Origin: Diploscapter coronatus
Taxonomy: Eukaryota; Nematoda; Chromadorea; Rhabditida; Rhabditidae
Reading direction: 5' to 3'
Assembly (NCBI GenBank): GCA_964036155.1
Contig: OZ038422.1
Location: 51,049,201-51,113,200 of the forward strand
Length of the DNA: 64,000 nt
Position numbers and translations under genes: made by a program. The notes beneath the pieces were generated by a model. It had not been told where the DNA came from and searched no databases. It saw nothing but the letters and a program-made list of their open reading frames with translations. Position 1 is the first letter of the stretch, and each line of letters begins with the position of its first letter. Below, piece after piece: positions 59,907 to 64,000 of the stretch.

Positions 59907-62900
59907 ATGAGTGAGTCTGAGTCTGATCAGCAGAAAGTCGTTACGGAGGAGCCGAAGGCAGAGGACAAAGACGAGAAGTCTGAGCCAGCCAAAATTCAGG
60001 TTGGAAAAACTCGAGTTTTTATTCCTTATTTTTCACAACTACACAAAAAAGCCTTTTTAATGTTGCGTTTTGATCAACGAATATTTGCGAACAATTTTTG
60101 GATTTCATAAGATCATCAATAGGCGTTAACTATCGGTTTGATTTTCTATTTTGACAACCAAAATTTTTCAACATTTTTTTCTATTCCAAAAACATTCGGA
60201 AACATAATATTCATTTCATCTTTGCTAACAAAAGTTCAAAACATTTTCTAAAAATATCATTTTCAGGATGAAGAGACCCCTTCGCTCAACCCTTTGCCTG
60301 CTAACAATTGGTTGAATGCTGGGGCAAATTGGGGAACTTCCTGGCTGAATGCGGCCAAAGAAAAGGTGCCTCTCTACTTTGATAAATTGAGTCGATACTA
60401 AAAATTTTTCCTAAAAAATCAATAACTGGCAGAGCTAAAATTTTTGCCAAAGTTGTAATATTTGTTTTTTACTTCTCAGACTATCAACACGATTGATTTG
60501 ATGAAAAAGGACCTTTCCGAGTTCACTGAAGCCATGACCCACGAAGTCTCGGAATTGACTACTGCCGCGAAGGGAGGTATGATTACTGGAGTTTTGAGAT
60601 TTTGCTGTTAATTATTTATTCATAATAATCCTGTTTGTGGAACAAAAAAGCAAGGAAATCAAGTTTTCTTCAAAAAAGTTTGAAACTTATCTTTTCTCGA
60701 CATTTTCATACCATTCCGTTCGTTCGATTAAAGATATCAAAAGATGACTATCTTCAAAAATTGTGAAACCTACTCTTTTCAGCAAATTTAAGCAAGGATT
60801 TGCAGGAATCGACACGGCAGCGAACGCGGTCAAGCAGCAGGCTCAGTACCTGGAGAAACTTGTCACTCCCGATGAGGAGAAGGCAAACGCGGTCGGGGAG
60901 GAAAGTCAGAAGGTACAAATTTACAGCTTTAGAAATATTTTGAAGAAAAAATCAAGATTTTTCCTATACAATATTCTTTCTTTTCTCTATTCTATTCACA
61001 ACTTGAGAAATTATCATATGAGAAAGAAAGCGTTTTCTTATTCTGTCCTATGCTTACACGATATTGTAGAGTGTTGTGAATTTGAACACGTCTAATTTAG
61101 GAAGAAGATAAGGAACAGAACGAGCAGAAAGAGGACCAACCCGAATCGTCCCAGGCCGAAAATGAACATGCCAAGGTATTTTTTCCTAACAAATCGATCC
61201 AGTAACATTTCTAAATGTTACTTGGAAAGTTGAAAAATTCTGAAACATTTTCAATTTTTATTTCCAAAACTTTCAGGTCACGAAGAGCAACTCGATTGGA
61301 TTTGGGTTTTTCTCGAAAATCGTGGAGACGGTTACTGACACTGTGAAGAATTTGGCTATTGAAGAGACGACTCGAGATGAAGACAAAATCACCGAGGAAA
61401 TCAAGAGAAAAGCCCATTTGAGAAAGACCAATATAGGACCGGTAATTATTTTATTTTAAAAAGTTTAAATAGCACGTTCAGAACGCCAAACTAATCAAAC
61501 TCAAATTATTATTTGCAATGGGTTTCGTTGAAACATAAATTTGTTTGAGATAACTATGATTTTTGAGATAAGTTTCAAACTTTGTTTGAAACGTTTGGTT
61601 TAATAAAATATTGTTTGATTGGTACAACGGTATACGAACAATTAATAAGATACAAATTTAATCTTTTTTTTTTTCAGGATCGTCTGAACCGAATCCAAAC
61701 CTCGGAATCGACTTATCTGAACGAGCCCGAAAATGAAGAGGCCTTCCTCGACTGGATTCAGAGATTCAAAATTGATGAATATGACGCTGAAATCAACATG
61801 TTGCTGGCTAACAACCCTCCTATGCGTCAGATTTATGCTAAATTGGTAATCATTTTCTCCACCATATTTTCACCAGTTCTTCTTTTGAAAACTTGAAATT
61901 TACTTAGAAAAATCCGGAAAATCTTATATTTTTGATAAAAGAATATTTCACGTCCTCGTCAACTTTAAGAAATAAAGCTAAAATTCCGAATAATGTCTTT
62001 GGGAAGAAAAACTTCAATTTGCAGGTGCCCGCCAAATTGGAGAACGACGATTTCTGGGCTCGATATTTTTATGCGGTCGAATTGGCCGAGGCGGATGAAG
62101 AACTGAAGCAGTCCTTCCAGCTGCAGCAGCTCACCATCAAAACTGATAGGAAGGGGAACGAAAAAAGTGAGTTTCAACAAATTTCAACTTTTACTCTATT
62201 TTTAACATTCAATAGCGTTTTTTCCATAGTTCCAAAATTGGCAAAATGTTTAGACAATTAGTTTTTATTTCAAGAAAGTAAATTTTAAAACTTTCAAAAT
62301 GAAATTTGAAAAAAAAAATGAGAAATTACTAGCCACATGCGTCTAGCCCTCTATGCTGAACTCAATTTTTATATATATATCTTTTAGAAATTTGTTTGAA
62401 AGACTAAGAATTGGTGTAATTACCGTGTTTTCAGGCGACAAAGAAGACTCGCCCAAGAAGAGCAACGATTCTAGAGGTTCTCCCTCCTCTCAGAAGTCGG
62501 ATAATTCGATGTCGGTCGTGGAGCAACCCCAGAGCCCCTCCCACACCGCCGATGACTGGTCTGTCTGCAGTGACAAGCAGGTCGAGGTACGGTTCATTTT
62601 TGGATTACTATTTTTATTTATTTATTTTTTTTAATGATTTATTTCTTAAAAAGAAACCGATTTTCCTGAGGGCTTCTTTTCGAAATAAATGTTTATTGAA
62701 GAAAGAAACTTTTAGGGCGCGTTCAGACTTCGTCCACCGTGGACGTGGACAAGCGAAATAGTACGTAAAAAGAGGAGAGTGCTTTCTTTTCCCCTCCTCT
62801 CTTCGCACACTATTTCGCTTGTCCACGTCCACGGTGGACGAAGTCTGAACGCGCCCTTAGAGATTGTTCTTAAAGAAGGCGAATTTTTGAGGAGTAGGTT

Positions 62901-63031
62901 TGAAAACGAAAAATTTGAAATTTCAGGAAATCACCTCTCAGGACGAAGAGGAAGATCGCGGTCTGCTGACTCCGAAAGGCGAGGGCAAAAAGAAGCAGAA
63001 AGAGGACGGATGGGTTGATTGGGACGAGTAG
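59907..63031 (+). CDS. BSDC1: BSD-domain protein, BSDC1-like
   Basis: Ten exons give 400 residues: 59907-59999, 60267-60365, 60480-60576, 60806-60912, 61101-61175, 61277-61441, 61678-61845, 62025-62166, 62435-62586, 62927-63031. Acidic start (MSESESDQQKVV), then NWLNAGANWGTSWLNAAKEK and MKKDLSEFTEAMTHE, as in the N-terminal region of BSDC1. Residues about 213-300 are the BSD domain: EAFLDWIQRFKIDEYDAEIN, NNPPMRQIYAKLVPAKL and FWARYFYAVELAEA with the conserved Phe-Trp pair. The end (ERKEDGWVDWDE-like, actually KEDGWVDWDE) is an acidic/aromatic tail shared by the family. BSD domains also occur in TFIIH p62 and synapse-associated proteins; the BSDC1 function is not established. Exon 4 uses the acceptor TTTGCAG at 60805, not the earlier TTTCAG, because only that keeps the frame. 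Confidence 0.87.
62715..62856. mobile_element. Palindromic MITE with TTA target duplication, PIF/Harbinger-like
   Basis: 142 bp inside the last intron of the BSD gene. The ends are perfect 48-bp inverted repeats starting GGGCGCGTTCAGACTTCGTC; each arm contains its own small palindrome (GTCCACCGTGGAC). It is flanked by TTA on both sides (62712-62714, 62857-62859), the target duplication typical of PIF/Harbinger elements. The perfect match of the arms suggests recent movement. Confidence 0.8.
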
Positions 63032-63889
63032 AACAAGTGAAGGAATCAGGGAAATTTAACAATTTATGAAGGCCGGATTTTTTTTAAAAAAAATCCGGAA
63101 TATTTTTTGCAATTTTTGATCCGGTTAAAATGTTTTATTCATTTTATTTTTATAGGTTTAAAAATCTTCTTGGAGTTGGATATAATTTTAACCGGATTAA
63201 AAATTTGCACCAACAAAAATTTCCATTTTAGTTGCTTTCAAATGCAAATTTGCTAAAGCATTCCTATTTTCTTTCGTAAAAAATCACAAAATTTCTGTAG
63301 AAAATTTTCGGCTTTATAAACTTTGTTTTATTGTAAAAAGGGATTTATGAAGGGCTATCGGGCGAATTTTGTATGTAAAAATTCGCGACAAAGGACTGAT
63401 TTTGACTTGAATGATAAGGGTAAAATGTATATAAAACAATTCGAGAAAAATTCATTTAAAAACTCAAAAAAATTCATTTTTTATTGTAAAAATAGATTCG
63501 GCAATTTCAAAAAAGTAATGTTTTTTTCTATCTCGTCAGAACATTTTAATGATAAAATGTGATTTGAAAAATAAGCTAACTCGAGTTATACGGTATTTTT
63601 ATCAAATGATTACACGTTTTCAGAGCATATTGTATTGAAAATTGTCGAAAATTTGACATAATTTTTTAAGAGAAAGTCAAATTTTCGAGGATCTTCTAAG
63701 AATTTTAGTCAGAAAAATCTTTCTTCAATATTTTATCCACAAATAATTCCATGAATTGATTTTAATAAAGTAGACAAGTTTTACCTTTTTTAATTATATT
63801 TCAAGAAATACCGTTGGAATACGGTTTTGCTATTTTTTCGATAACATTTGGCTTTTGATTCAAAATTCGAAATTTTCAGATATCTTTAA
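63032..63889. other. Intergenic region before rpb-9
   Basis: No gene. AATAAA-like and T-rich sequences follow the BSD gene stop. The 79-codon frame at 63323-63562 is Lys/Phe-rich without motif or splice sites. Confidence 0.45.
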
Positions 63890-63945
63890 ATGGCTACCAA
63901 AAGCAGCGGTCCGGGTTTTGTCGGCATTAAGTTCTGTCCAGAATG
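63890..63945 (+). CDS. rpb-9: DNA-directed RNA polymerase II subunit RPB9, first exon (gene continues beyond the window)
   Basis: Encodes MATKSSGPGFVGIKFCPE plus two bases of the next codon (TG, completing Cys). GFVGIKFCPEC is the start of the first zinc ribbon of RPB9, a pol II subunit that affects start-site choice, elongation and fidelity. The donor is GAATG/GTATGA. Only the first exon lies in the window; the intron runs to its end. Confidence 0.88.
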
Positions 63946-64000
63946 GTATGAAGTTTTGTAAATTTGTTAAAGATAGAATTCAAAAGTTTCACCAATTCGT

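Overview
This window reads as nematode nuclear DNA. It is AT-rich, and its genes are cut by many introns, often only 44-60 bp, with TTTCAG-type acceptors. One gene ends in the nematode-specific Ground-like domain, another encodes an innexin, and the window ends in the first exon of an RNA polymerase II subunit (RPB9) that closely resembles the nematode protein. I cannot name the species; intron positions and sequence do not look like Caenorhabditis elegans. All exon models were built by hand from splice signals and reading phase, without transcripts.

Layout. 1.7-3.7 kb (+): class A GPCR. 4.9-7.0 kb (+): secreted Ground-like protein. 7.8-11.4 kb (-): 14-exon innexin. 11.4-24.5 kb: 13 kb with no gene I can support. 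24.8-26.5 kb (+): unrecognised single-pass membrane protein. 26.7-45.0 kb: a repeat-rich accessory region built around a duplicated Kelch unit. 45.5-46.4 kb (+): membrane RING-H2 protein. 48.2-54.7 kb (+): major facilitator transporter with three tRNA-Ser(GCT) genes inside one intron. 55.8-59.2 kb (-): non-canonical poly(A)/uridylyl transferase. 59.9-63.0 kb (+): BSD-domain protein (BSDC1-like). 63.9 kb to the end (+): start of rpb-9.

The most unusual part is 27.4-41.4 kb, all on the minus strand. One Kelch unit (about 265 residues, same exon plan) occurs four times and is attached to different N-terminal modules through the same phase-1 intron, always after a Leu-Phe-Tyr motif. It is joined to an F-box (27.4-28.8 kb), to a complete Hsp70 nucleotide-binding domain lacking the substrate-binding domain (31.7-34.5 kb), and to another Kelch unit (39.0-41.3 kb, a tandem double Kelch whose upstream flank keeps a scrap of the Hsp70 exon). 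Dead pieces of the same unit lie at 36.1 and 44.7 kb. A chaperone ATPase domain joined to a beta-propeller, beside an F-box/Kelch relative, is the best candidate for a previously undescribed system here.

The same region holds foldback elements, including a roughly 2.2 kb inverted repeat between the F-box and Hsp70 genes, an hAT-type MITE with an 8-bp target duplication inside the dead Kelch exon, and a 20-bp minisatellite. Several introns appear to start with GC instead of GT; in two Kelch-family introns a paralogue has GT at the same site.
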